From: Mycobacterium helveticum
Lineage (GTDB): Bacteria; Actinomycetota; Actinomycetes; Mycobacteriales; Mycobacteriaceae
Assembly: GCF_007714205.1 (NCBI RefSeq)
Contig: NZ_VMQU01000009.1
Location: 1-64,000, forward strand
DNA: 64,000 nucleotides
Direction: 5' to 3'
The translations under genes were made by a program, and so were the position numbers. This document shows positions 49,101 to 57,420 of this stretch, piece by piece (position 1 is the first letter of the stretch; every line of letters begins with the position of its first letter). The notes below the pieces were generated by a model. It did not search any database. It saw only the letters and a list, made by a program, of their open reading frames with translations, and had not been told where the DNA came from.

Positions 49101-50138
49101 TCAGTCGACCGCGTGGATCACCTGACGGGCCACGTGCCGGATCCGCCCACACATCTCGGGGTCGAGGGGCACGTCGGCATCGGCGGGGATCTCCCCCGTC
49201 GTCGTGACCACCCCGGGTTCCTCGTGCCGCCAGCGGGCGTTCACCTTGTCGCCCAGCGCGCGGGCGGGCGGGTTGTCCGACAACACGCGGGCGTGAAACC
49301 GCTCGACACCGTCGATGCGCGCGGCGAGCGCCAGCGCGCCAAGCAGCAGCGTCCCGATCCCGCGGCCCTGGTAGGCATCGGCCACGGTGAGCGCGACCTC
49401 CGCCGAGCCGTGGTCGTCCGCGTCGCGGATGAAGCGCGCGTCGGCGATGGCCGGCCCCTGCGCGCTGTCGGTGACGACCCAGACGAAATGGTCGACGTAG
49501 TCGACCTCGAACAGGTAGGCCAGCCGGGCGTCGGTCGGAGCGCCACCCTGGTAGCGGCGGTAGAGCGTCTGCCGCGAGAAGGACCCGTCGCTCTTGAACC
49601 GCTCGGCGTCGCCGGGCAGGACCGGACGCAGCAGCAGCGCGGCACCGTCGTTGGTCGACACCGGAATCGGGGCGATGTAGACGGCCAGCCGCTGCCGTGC
49701 GGTGCGGACCATCCGCTCGGCGACGACCGGCATGGCCAGCATGCGGTCGAAGGCGCCGTCGTGGCCGGTGTACCCGCAGACATCGTCCAGCGCCGTCACC
49801 GTCGCCGTTCTGGGTTGGCTTCGCAGCAGGGCGATTTCGCCGACGATCGTTCCCGGAGCGAGCTCGGTCTCGGCGACCTGGCCTCGCGGGCCGAGGTGGC
49901 TGATCGCGACGCGGCCCGAGGTGATGATCGCAAAAGACGTCGCCCGCTCGCCCTGCCGCATCAAGACCTCGCCGGGGCCCGCGCGCAGCGGCACCAGGTC
50001 GGCGGCCAGCGCAGCGAGGTCTGCCGCCGGAATGTCGGCGAAGACGTCCAGCGTGGCCAACTCCTCGGCGCACACGGCGCTCGCGGCGGCCCGCTCGGTG
50101 GCCACCGCCGGCCGTGATCGGCTCTCACCGCGCGTCAT
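49101..50138 (-). CDS. cAMP-regulated protein lysine acetyltransferase (Rv0998/KATmt-like)
   Basis: A 345-residue fusion of an N-terminal cyclic-nucleotide-binding domain (about 30-150; phosphate cassette region VGEIALLRSQPRTATV) and a C-terminal GNAT domain with acetyl-CoA loop AYQGRGIGTLLLGAL. The linker MVRTARQRLAVYIAPIPV resembles Rv0998. In M. tuberculosis the enzyme, activated by cAMP, acetylates acyl-CoA synthetases; here a FadD gene is its divergent neighbour. Weak ribosome site before ATG. Confidence 0.93.
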   Translation of the reverse strand: MTRGESRSRPAVATERAAASAVCAEELATLDVFADIPAADLAALAADLVPLRAGPGEVLMRQGERATSFAIITSGRVAISHLGPRGQVAETELAPGTIVGEIALLRSQPRTATVTALDDVCGYTGHDGAFDRMLAMPVVAERMVRTARQRLAVYIAPIPVSTNDGAALLLRPVLPGDAERFKSDGSFSRQTLYRRYQGGAPTDARLAYLFEVDYVDHFVWVVTDSAQGPAIADARFIRDADDHGSAEVALTVADAYQGRGIGTLLLGALALAARIDGVERFHARVLSDNPPARALGDKVNARWRHEEPGVVTTTGEIPADADVPLDPEMCGRIRHVARQVIHAVD

Positions 50139-50286
50139 TTCACCGACTCGGGTACCTCGTCACGCGCAGTACGCTACGCGAGCGGCGGACCCGGCGCCGG
50201 GGCAATTGGCTGGTAGGCGCGGTGACAAAAGACCCTGCCGGGCCGGCGCCGCCGCGGGTGCGCGGCGGTTCGTGCCGCCGAGAGAT

Positions 50287-50306
50287 CGGGTGACTTTCGT
50301 CTCTAT
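50287..50306. promoter_or_regulatory. DosR-like box upstream of fadD
   Basis: CGGGTGACTTTCGTCTCTAT matches 13/20 consensus positions; GGTGACAAAAGACCC at 50221-50235 is a second candidate toward the acetyltransferase gene. Both lie in the 250-bp divergent region, which holds no gene. Confidence 0.4.
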
Positions 50307-50388
50307 CCGCGGGGCCCGGGTCGCCGCAGGATCGGGTTACGGATAACCCACCCCGCGGTATTCGGCACGGCGTCAATGGATTAGCGAC

Positions 50389-52230
50389 ATGAAAACACCA
50401 CTTGCCTCACTGGAGAGGCCGGACTTCACCAAGCTCGACAATCGCGCGCCCTCGGTGGCGCGGATGTTCCTCGACCGCGTCGCCGTCACCCCGCACGCGG
50501 AAGCCTTCCGGTATCCGCAGGACCACGCCTGGGACAGCGTGACGTGGCAGCAGGTCGGCGAACGCGTCACCAACATCGCCGGTGGGCTGATCGCGCTGGG
50601 GATCGCGCCGGAGGACCGGGTGGCGCTCGCGTCGTCGACGCGCTACGAGTGGGTGCTCGTCGATTTCGCCGTGATGTGCGCGGGCGCCGCGACCACCACG
50701 GTGTATCCGACGACGAACGCCGCCGATGTCGCGTACATCGTCGCCAATTCGGGGAGCCGCGTCGTCGTCGCCGAGGACCAGGCCCAGCTCGACAAGCTGC
50801 TCGAGCGCCGCGCCGAACTGCCCGACGTGAACAAGGTGGTTCTCATCGACGGCAACGGCGACGGCGACTGGGTGATCGGGCTGCCCGAATTGGAGCAGAT
50901 GGGTAAGCAATTGCTCGCCGACGCGCCCGACGCCGTCGCCGAACGGGTCGCGGGCATCGGTCCGGACCAACTCGCCAGCCTGATCTACACGTCCGGCACC
51001 ACCGGGCGGCCGAAAGGCGTGCGGCTGACCCACGGGGCGTGGACCTATACCGCCGCGGCCATCGACGCGCTGGGCATCCTCGGGCCCGACGACCTGAACT
51101 TCCTGTGGCTGCCACTGGCGCACGCGTTCGGCAAGGTGATGCTGGCGTTGCCACTGCAGATCGGCTTCCCCACGGCGATCGATGGCCGAGTCGACAGGAT
51201 CGTCGACAACCTCGCGGCCCTGCGGCCGACCGTCATGGGTGCCGCGCCGCGCATCTTCGAAAAGGCCCACGCCCGCGTCGAGGGGATGGTCGCCGAGCAG
51301 GGACTGCTCACGAAAAAGATGTTCGACTGGGCGATCCGGGTCGGCTCGAGCGTCTCCGAGGCCCGGCAGGCCGGCAGGAGACCGTCGCTGGCGTCTTCGC
51401 TGGCCTACAAGGTCGCCGACCGCCTGGTACTCAATACGATCCGGCAGCGCTTCGGCGGCCGGTTGCGGTTCTTCGTCTCGGCGGCCGCCGCCCTGGACCG
51501 CGACGTCGCGCGCTGGTTCGACGCCGTCGGCATCGTCGTCCTCGAGGGCTACGGCCTGACCGAGACCGCGGCCGCCTCGTTCATCAACCGTCCCGATGCC
51601 TACCGGTTCGGCACGGTCGGCTGGCCATTCCCGGCCACCGAGGTCAGGATCGCCGACGACGGCGAGATCCTGCTCAGGGGGCCGGGTCTGATGACCGCTT
51701 ACCACGACCTGCCGGACGCCACCGCCGAAGCGCTCGACGCCGACGGCTGGTTCCACACCGGTGACGTCGGGGAGATCGACACCGACGGGTTCCTGCGGAT
51801 CACCGACCGCAAGAAGGACATGTTCAAGACCTCGCAGGGCAAATACGTTGCGCCGTCGGCGATCGACGCGAAGTTCAAGGGCATGTGCCCGTATGTCAGC
51901 GAGCTGCTCGTGTACGGGGAGGGCAAACCGTACTGCGTGGCGCTGGTCAGCCTCGACGGTGAAGCGATCGCGGACTGGGCCGCCAAGAACAATATGGCGG
52001 ACAAGCCCTTTCCCGAGATCGCGCGCGACGAGAGGACGCGGGAGCTCATCGCGGGATACATCGACGCGCTCAACCTGGAGTTGAACCGTTGGGAGCAGAT
52101 CAAGAAGTTCGCCATCGCCGACCGCGAGCTCTCGGTCGAGTCCGGTGATCTGACGCCGAGCCTGAAGCTGCGCCGCAAGGCCGTGATCGAGAAGTACGCG
52201 GATCGGCTGTCGGCGCTCTACGAGCAATGA
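50389..52230 (+). CDS. Long-chain fatty acyl-CoA synthetase (FadD15-like)
   Basis: Activates fatty acids to acyl-CoA via acyl-AMP. The 613 residues show the P-loop LIYTSGTTGRPKG from residue 198, YGLTETAA, WFHTGDVGEID and the C-terminal DLTPSLKLRRK whose Lys is the usual catalytic residue and acetylation target. ATG start. Its stop overlaps pncB (ATGA). The neighbouring acetyltransferase may switch it off by acetylating that Lys. Confidence 0.94.
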   Translation: MKTPLASLERPDFTKLDNRAPSVARMFLDRVAVTPHAEAFRYPQDHAWDSVTWQQVGERVTNIAGGLIALGIAPEDRVALASSTRYEWVLVDFAVMCAGAATTTVYPTTNAADVAYIVANSGSRVVVAEDQAQLDKLLERRAELPDVNKVVLIDGNGDGDWVIGLPELEQMGKQLLADAPDAVAERVAGIGPDQLASLIYTSGTTGRPKGVRLTHGAWTYTAAAIDALGILGPDDLNFLWLPLAHAFGKVMLALPLQIGFPTAIDGRVDRIVDNLAALRPTVMGAAPRIFEKAHARVEGMVAEQGLLTKKMFDWAIRVGSSVSEARQAGRRPSLASSLAYKVADRLVLNTIRQRFGGRLRFFVSAAAALDRDVARWFDAVGIVVLEGYGLTETAAASFINRPDAYRFGTVGWPFPATEVRIADDGEILLRGPGLMTAYHDLPDATAEALDADGWFHTGDVGEIDTDGFLRITDRKKDMFKTSQGKYVAPSAIDAKFKGMCPYVSELLVYGEGKPYCVALVSLDGEAIADWAAKNNMADKPFPEIARDERTRELIAGYIDALNLELNRWEQIKKFAIADRELSVESGDLTPSLKLRRKAVIEKYADRLSALYEQ

Positions 52231-53558
52231 GCACCGGGGCCCTGTTCACCGACCTCTACGAGGTCACGATGGCGCAGGCCTATGCGGCCCAGCGCATGTC
52301 GGGGACGGCGGTGTTCGAGACCATCGTCCGCAAGCTTCCCGAGACCCGGTCCTACGTCATGGCCGCCGGATTGGCCGACGTGCTCGAGCATTTGGAGACG
52401 CTGCACTTCACCCGGGCCGACATCGACTACCTGCGCGGACTGGGCTTGTTCACCGACGAGTTCCTGCGGGCGCTCGCCACCGTGCGGTTCACCGGCGACG
52501 TGTGGGCGGTGCCGGAGGGCACGGTGGTCTTTCCCCACGAGCCGATCGTGCAGGTGATCGCGCCGATCCTGGAGGCCCAGCTCGCCGAGACGTTCGTGGT
52601 GAACCAGATTCACCTGCAGAGCGTGCTGGCCAGCAAGGCCGCCCGCGTGGTCGACGCGGCGCGCGGCCGCACGGTGGTGGACTTCGGGGCGCGGCGCGCA
52701 CACGGCACCGACGCGGCGCTCAAAGTCGCGCGGGCCGGCTACCTCGCCGGCCTGGCGGGCACCTCGAACCTGCTCGCTGCCCGCGAGTACGGGATTCCGG
52801 TGTTCGGCACGATGGCGCACAGCTTCGTGCAGGCTTTCGACAGCGAACTCGACGCGTTCGACGCGTTCGCCCGGATCTACCCCGGCACCACGTTGCTCGT
52901 CGACACCTTGGACACGCTGCGCGGTGTCGATCGCGTCATCGAGCTGGCCCGCCGTGGCGCGGGTGTCGACGTGGCGGCGGTCCGCCTCGACTCCGGGGAC
53001 CTGGGCGCCCTGGCGAAGGCCGCCCGCGCGAAGCTCGACGCCGCGGGACTGAACCACATCGAGATCTTCGCCTCGTCGGGTCTCGACGAGTACCGCATCG
53101 CCGCGCTCGTGGCCGACGGATCCCCGATCGACGCGTTCGCGGTCGGGACCAAAGTCGTTGTCTCCCAGGATGCTCCCGCCCTCGACATGGCTTACAAACT
53201 GGTGGAGTACGACGGCACCGGGCGGACCAAGCTCTCCAGCGGCAAGGTGATCTACCCGGGCCGCAAACAGGTGCTGCGGCGGATGGAGGACGGCGCGTTC
53301 GCCGGCGACACCATCGCCAGGCCCGGCGAGGACTTCGCCGGCGAGCCGCTGCTGGTGCCCGTCATGAAGAGCGGCCGGCGCCTGCCGCGGCACGATTCGG
53401 GCCTGGTGGAGTCGCGTGAGCGGGCGCGCCGGCAGATCGACCGGCTGCCGCCCGCGCTGCGCTGCCTGGACGCCGGCGACCGGGCCTATCCCGTGCACGT
53501 CAGCCCGAGCATCACCCGCGAGCTCGACGCGCTGCGGCGCGTCCGGCAGGCGCGGTGA
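52227..53558 (+). CDS. pncB: Nicotinate phosphoribosyltransferase
   Basis: Converts nicotinate and PRPP to NaMN in NAD salvage. The 443 residues carry the catalytic-loop His region GARRAHGTDAA, LAGTSNLLAAREYGIPVFGTMAHS and VAAVRLDSGDLG. Closer in context to pncB2 (Rv0573c), which is DosR-regulated. Coupled by ATGA overlap to fadD; the next promoter begins inside its last codons. Confidence 0.94.
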   Translation: MSTGALFTDLYEVTMAQAYAAQRMSGTAVFETIVRKLPETRSYVMAAGLADVLEHLETLHFTRADIDYLRGLGLFTDEFLRALATVRFTGDVWAVPEGTVVFPHEPIVQVIAPILEAQLAETFVVNQIHLQSVLASKAARVVDAARGRTVVDFGARRAHGTDAALKVARAGYLAGLAGTSNLLAAREYGIPVFGTMAHSFVQAFDSELDAFDAFARIYPGTTLLVDTLDTLRGVDRVIELARRGAGVDVAAVRLDSGDLGALAKAARAKLDAAGLNHIEIFASSGLDEYRIAALVADGSPIDAFAVGTKVVVSQDAPALDMAYKLVEYDGTGRTKLSSGKVIYPGRKQVLRRMEDGAFAGDTIARPGEDFAGEPLLVPVMKSGRRLPRHDSGLVESRERARRQIDRLPPALRCLDAGDRAYPVHVSPSITRELDALRRVRQAR

Positions 53559-53592
53559 CCTTAGGCCCGAAGCTGGGGGCTAACGACCCTCG
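53552..53592. promoter_or_regulatory. Tandem DosR-like boxes before the Rv2629-like gene
   Basis: Box 1 (53552-53571) GCGGTGACCTTAGGCCCGAA matches 15/20; box 2 (53573-53592) CTGGGGGCTAACGACCCTCG matches 13/20. They are 21 bp apart, two helical turns, and end 33 bp before the ATG, resembling the paired boxes at strong DosR promoters. Confidence 0.68.
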
Positions 53593-53625
53593 TGCGCGGG
53601 CGCCCGGAGTTCCTAGCGTGAGGCG

Positions 53626-54747
53626 ATGCGATCAGAACGCCTCAAATGGCTGGTGAAGGCCGAAGGCCCCTTCGTGTCGCTGTATTTCGACGACTCCCAC
53701 AACACCCTGGACGCCGTCGAGGCGCAGGAGGCGCAGTGGCGCGACATCCGCGCCCGGCTCGAGGACATGGGTGCGGGAGCGGAGCTCCTCGGCATCCTCG
53801 ACGGCGCCGTGCTGAACCACCGGCCTGCCGTCGGGCGGCGCGGCCGCGCGGTGATCGCGACCGCCGAGCAGGTGCTGGTCAACGAGCAACTGGCCGCCCC
53901 ACCACCGGCCACGGTGGTGCGCCTGTCGGACTACCCCTACGTCATGCCGTTGATCGACCTCGAAATGCGGCGCCCGACCTACGTGTTCGCCACGGTCGAC
54001 CACGCCGGCGCGGACGTGAGCCTGTATCAGGGCAGCGCGGTCAGCTCCAAGAGCATCGACGGTGTCGGTTACCCGGTGCACAAGCCGGTCACCGCCGGCT
54101 GGAACGGTTACGGCGACCTTCAGCACACGACCGAGGAGGCCGTGCGCATGAACTGCCGGGCCGTCGCCGACCATCTGACGCGGCTGATGGACGAATCGAG
54201 CCCCGAGGTGGTGTTCCTGTGCGGTGACGCCCGGTCGCTGGCCGGGCTGGTCCCCGCGTTACCCGGGCGGGTGGCCGACCGGGTGACACAGCTGCATGCG
54301 GGCACCCGCAAGAGCGCTATCGGGGGGGACGAGATCCGCGAGATGACGGCCGCGGAGTTCGCCCGGCGCCGCGGCGCCGAGATGGCCGCCATGGCCGAGC
54401 GTTTCGAAGCCGAGATCGGGCGCGCCTCGGGGCTGGCGGCCGAAGGGCTGGCCGCCGTGTGCGCGGCGCTGCGCGACGGCGACGTCGAAACCCTGATCGT
54501 CGGCGACCTGGGCGACGCCACCGTGGTCACCGCCCGGGCGCTGACCACGATCGCCCCCGATGCCGACGCGCTCTCCGAACTCGGCGAGCCGGTGCAACGG
54601 GTGGCGCGGGCCGACGAGGCGTTGCCGTTCGCCGCGATCGCGGTGGGCGCCGCGGTGGTGCGGGCCGATCACCTGATCGCCCCCGTGGACGGGGTGGGCG
54701 CGGTGCTGCGCTACGCCGCCGAGAGAGCCGATCGCCGCGGCGCGTAG
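53626..54747 (+). CDS. Rv2629-like baeRF/eRF1-related protein
   Basis: A 373-residue member of the bacterial release-factor-like (baeRF/Vms1-related) group. MRSERLKWLVKAEGPFVSLYF, RRPTYVFATVDHAGADV, VHKPVTAGWNGYGD and the C-terminal DEALPFAAIAVGAAVVR are strongly like Rv2629, a DosR-regulon gene. The family is proposed to act on peptidyl-tRNA at stalled ribosomes; this is not proven for Rv2629. Separate promoter with two DosR-like boxes. Confidence 0.9.
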   Translation: MRSERLKWLVKAEGPFVSLYFDDSHNTLDAVEAQEAQWRDIRARLEDMGAGAELLGILDGAVLNHRPAVGRRGRAVIATAEQVLVNEQLAAPPPATVVRLSDYPYVMPLIDLEMRRPTYVFATVDHAGADVSLYQGSAVSSKSIDGVGYPVHKPVTAGWNGYGDLQHTTEEAVRMNCRAVADHLTRLMDESSPEVVFLCGDARSLAGLVPALPGRVADRVTQLHAGTRKSAIGGDEIREMTAAEFARRRGAEMAAMAERFEAEIGRASGLAAEGLAAVCAALRDGDVETLIVGDLGDATVVTARALTTIAPDADALSELGEPVQRVARADEALPFAAIAVGAAVVRADHLIAPVDGVGAVLRYAAERADRRGA

Positions 54748-54767
54748 AGCTCAGCGCCCAACATCCC

Positions 54768-54843
54768 AGGGACCCCAAACTTCGAGGGACCCCAAACTTC
54801 CAGGGACCCTAAACTTGCAGGGACCCTAAACTTGCAGGGAGAG
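54768..54843. repeat. 17-bp tandem repeat after the Rv2629-like gene
   Basis: Four 17-bp units, AGGGACCCCAAACTTCG then AGGGACCCCAAACTTCC and twice AGGGACCCTAAACTTGC, followed by AGGGAGAG. In reverse complement the core GAAGTTTGGGGTCCC resembles the repeat units at 12076 and 38399. Confidence 0.9.
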
Positions 54844-54896
54844 AGTCGCTTTCGCAGCCGGATTCGGGAGCCGCAAGGCCGTTGAGACTGTCGAGA

Positions 54897-54935
54897 GCGG
54901 CGGTCCCGGACAGGGGGGGTTTCCGGGACCGCCGC
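54897..54935. terminator. Strong hairpin between convergent Rv2629-like and rafH-like genes
   Basis: A perfect 14-bp stem, GCGGCGGTCCCGGA with TCCGGGACCGCCGC, and an 11-base loop rich in G. No T-run, but position and strength suggest a bidirectional terminator. Confidence 0.6.
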
Positions 54936-54978
54936 GGCATGCGGGAATTTCAGGCTATCGGCGGCTCTCGGCGCACGC

Positions 54979-55782
54979 TCAGTTCGCCGGTGTGATGAGT
55001 CCGTAATGGCCGTCGTAGCGGTGGTACAGCACGCAGCCGCGCCCTCGTGCGGTGTCGACGAAGAACAGGAACGGCAGGCCGAGGAGCCCGATCCGTTCGA
55101 TCGCCTGCTCGACGGTCAGCCGCGGCGCCGGTGCGGGACTGACGGTCAGCGGCAGCTGAAACGGTGCCAGGTCGTCGGCGGACTGCGGATCGACCTGCGC
55201 CAAGCGGTATTCGGCGGGGCCGCCGCGATAGAGCACGCTGTCCTGCCCGGTGCCCTTTTCGGTGAACAAGTGGAAGTCGTAGTCGAGCAGTTCCATCTCG
55301 AACGCGGCCTCGTCGACGGTACAGGTGGGCACGCTGTACGACTTGTGCCGCATGATCCGGCGTTCGCTTTCGGGCCGGGGGAAGTAGTTCGGCCGGTGGG
55401 TGGGCTCGGACTGGTGCCGCCATTCGTGCGGCCCGCCGCGGGGCGTCGCGCCCCGTCGGGATTCCCAGTGCTCGGCGGTGCGCTCCAGCCGATGGCGGAG
55501 CCGCGCCTCGAGGCGGTCGACGGCTTCCCGCGCCGTGACACCTTCGACCTGGGCGCGGACCAGCCGGCCGTCGACGTCGAGGTTGGCCTGCGCGACCACC
55601 CGGCGCGCCACCGCCGGGTCGCCGTGCTCGCTCAGCCTGACGTGAGCGTGCAGCACCGGCTCGTGGGTGAGCCGGCCGAGCTCGCCGATCTTGGTCCGGG
55701 CGTAGTCGTCGGCGCCGGGCAGCTGGCCGTGCGTCGTGACCTCCACCTCGAAGGCGGCCGGTAACTCGGGGCGATGTCTCAT
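54979..55782 (-). CDS. Ribosome hibernation factor (RafH/Rv0079-like)
   Basis: A 267-residue long-form HPF-like protein. The N-terminal S30AE-like domain (about 8-100: EVEVTTHGQLPGADDYARTKI...HVRLSEHGDP) binds the decoding centre in homologues; a Pro/Arg-rich linker leads to a C-terminal dimer domain with LDYDFHLFTEKGTGQDSVLYR, GLPFLFFVDTARGRG and YDGHYGLITP. M. smegmatis RafH is induced by hypoxia through DosR. It follows the Rv1738-like gene by 45 bp and is probably in its operon. ATG 55782 has a poor ribosome site. Confidence 0.9.
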   Translation of the reverse strand: MRHRPELPAAFEVEVTTHGQLPGADDYARTKIGELGRLTHEPVLHAHVRLSEHGDPAVARRVVAQANLDVDGRLVRAQVEGVTAREAVDRLEARLRHRLERTAEHWESRRGATPRGGPHEWRHQSEPTHRPNYFPRPESERRIMRHKSYSVPTCTVDEAAFEMELLDYDFHLFTEKGTGQDSVLYRGGPAEYRLAQVDPQSADDLAPFQLPLTVSPAPAPRLTVEQAIERIGLLGLPFLFFVDTARGRGCVLYHRYDGHYGLITPAN

Positions 55783-55814
55783 GATTCGTTGCTACGCTTT
55801 CCGGATTCGTTGCT
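55783..55814. repeat. Direct repeat GATTCGTTGCT in the operon spacer
   Basis: Two exact 11-bp copies (55783-55793 and 55804-55814) lie just upstream of the rafH-like ATG and occupy its expected ribosome-binding region. Confidence 0.6.
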
Positions 55815-55827
55815 GTAGGGCCAAAGG

Positions 55828-56109
55828 TCAGTGATGCAGGCCCGTGACCGGCTGGTGGGTGCTGGCCGCGATGTCGGTCGACGTCAACGCGAACAGCTGA
55901 TTCGCCAGGTCCGACAGAGCGCGGGCGATGGCGAGCTCGTCGCCGATCTTGGCCACCGGCTCGTCGCGGGGGTCGAGTCGCGCCAAGCCGATGCCGACGA
56001 GCCTCGTGCCCGCCCAGGACAGCCGTGCCCTGGCCCGGGTCCGCTCCTCGTGCTCGTCGATCAGCACGTCGATGTGGCAGGTCGTGCCGCCCTCGTCGTT
56101 GGCCGTCAT
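55828..56109 (-). CDS. DUF1876 protein (Rv1738/Rv2632c-like)
   Basis: A 93-residue protein: HIDVLIDEHEERTRARARLSW, LVGIGLARLDP and IGDELAIARALSDLANQLF define the Rv1738 family, whose fold resembles hibernation-promoting factor. Rv1738 is among the most hypoxia-induced genes in M. tuberculosis. GAGGAG is 7 bp before ATG. First gene of the pair with the RafH-like gene. Confidence 0.92.
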   Translation of the reverse strand: MTANDEGGTTCHIDVLIDEHEERTRARARLSWAGTRLVGIGLARLDPRDEPVAKIGDELAIARALSDLANQLFALTSTDIAASTHQPVTGLHH

Positions 56110-56160
56110 CTACGGTCTCCTCGCGTTCGTGGCTGGTTCCGATTCGACCACCGGCACAAG

Positions 56161-56187
56161 GCCCCTAGTAGGGGCGGAAGTCCCGAG
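56161..56187. promoter_or_regulatory. Palindrome and DosR-like box upstream of the hibernation operon
   Basis: GCCCCTA-G-TAGGGGC (56161-56175) is a perfect inverted repeat. It overlaps GTAGGGGCGGAAGTCCCGAG (56168-56187), which matches 14/20 DosR positions with a perfect right half. Distance to the Rv1738-like ATG is 59-78 bp. Confidence 0.6.
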
Positions 56188-56361
56188 TCGCGGGGGTCGT
56201 GCATCGGTCTTCTGGGGTCCCAATCCACCAAGTGATGCATCTCCGCCACGCGGCCCGCCTTTCACGGAGGTTCCGGCAGGGCTACCTCGCGCCAGCGACT
56301 CAGGAGATACTGCGCGGTAACACAATCCAGCGTTCACTGCCGAAGGCCGCGCTTTACCTGC

Positions 56362-57135
56362 TCACGAAGCGTGCAAACCGCATTCGACCTTCGCGTGTCC
56401 CGGCCAGCGCCCACTGCGCGGATCGGCGCCCGGAGCCGGTTTTGCGGTGCACGGGGCGCAGCCGATGGAGGGGTATCCCTCGTCGACGAGCGGGTTCACC
56501 AGCACATTGTGCTCGGCGATGGAGTCGGCCATGTCCCGTTCGGACCACGCGGCCAGCGGGTTGACCTTCACGAGCCTGAACTTCTCGTCGAACCCGATCA
56601 GCGGCGCGCCGGCGCGTGTCGGCGCGTCGACGCGACGCAGCCCGGTCACCCACGCCGAGCACCCGTGCAGCGCGTCGGTCAGCGGGATGACCTTGCGCAG
56701 CCGGCAACATTCGTCGGGGTCGCGGGCAAACAGATCCTTGCCCGGGAGCGCGTCCTGCTCGGCCACGGTGTGCTCCGGTGTCACGTTGAGCAACCGGATG
56801 TCGTACATGGTTTCAACCGCGTCGCGGGTGCCGATGGTCTCGGGGAAGTGATATCCGGTGTCCAGGAATAACACCTGCACACCCGGGCGCACCTTGGCGG
56901 CAAGGTCGATCAGCACTGCGTCCTGCATGTTGGACGCCACCACATAACCGTCAGGGCCGAAGGTTTCGTCGGTCCAGCGCAACAGCTCGGTCGCCCCGGC
57001 GTCCTGCAACTCCGACGCGCCGCGTGCGGCTGACTCACGCAGTGCGGTCTCGGCAGCACGGCGCGCCCGCTCCGTGTTGCCCGTATCGGCCTGCGGCCGC
57101 CGTGAACCGTTCCTTGCCCTGCCTCCATCCGGCAC
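56362..57135 (-). CDS. cysH: Phosphoadenylyl/adenylyl-sulfate reductase
   Basis: Reduces APS to sulphite. The 257 residues keep the 4Fe-4S Cys set (ECCRLRK, then GCAPC) and the C-terminal catalytic Cys (ECGLHAS), so it is an APS-type enzyme. FLDTGYHFPETIGTRD and TGLRRVDAPTR bind substrate. The N-terminal about 40 residues differ from tuberculosis CysH and the GTG start is uncertain. It is not next to nirA or other sulphur genes, suggesting a paralogue recruited to this region. Confidence 0.93.
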   Translation of the reverse strand: MPDGGRARNGSRRPQADTGNTERARRAAETALRESAARGASELQDAGATELLRWTDETFGPDGYVVASNMQDAVLIDLAAKVRPGVQVLFLDTGYHFPETIGTRDAVETMYDIRLLNVTPEHTVAEQDALPGKDLFARDPDECCRLRKVIPLTDALHGCSAWVTGLRRVDAPTRAGAPLIGFDEKFRLVKVNPLAAWSERDMADSIAEHNVLVNPLVDEGYPSIGCAPCTAKPAPGADPRSGRWPGHAKVECGLHAS

Positions 57136-57420
57136 CTGCCGAAGTTTCCCAGGGGTAGCGGATCACGCGACCGGGGTCCCGCGGTAGGGACCGAAGCCCC
57201 CGGTTGGCCGCCCCGACCTCGGGCACCTCGCGAGCCCACGGGCATTGCGGTCTCGTCGTCGCCTCCGAGGCCGACGACCCGGACCCCGACCGGCACGCGG
57301 GCTGGAACGTCGTTCCCTGGGTCAACGCGGCCGACACCGTCGTCGCGATCGAACCGCAGATCGTGCCCGGCCTCCGCATCACCCCCGACTGCGCCTGAGC
57401 GCGCGGGCCGGCGCGCACCG
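57136..57420. promoter_or_regulatory. cysH upstream region with inverted GGTCCC/GGGACC and DosR-like site
   Basis: GGTCCC-GCGGTA-GGGACC (57175-57192) is a perfect inverted repeat; GTAGGGACCGAAGCCCCCGG (57184-57203) matches 13/20 DosR positions. They lie 40-68 bp before cysH. A plus-strand frame (57204-57398, TTG start, ending ITPDCA) may be a gene remnant ([19 protein letters not shown]) but is not identifiable. Confidence 0.4.

Noticed and set aside
57204-57398. A 64-codon plus frame before the hemerythrin gene
   Set aside because: TTG start, no ribosome site and no family; at most a remnant.
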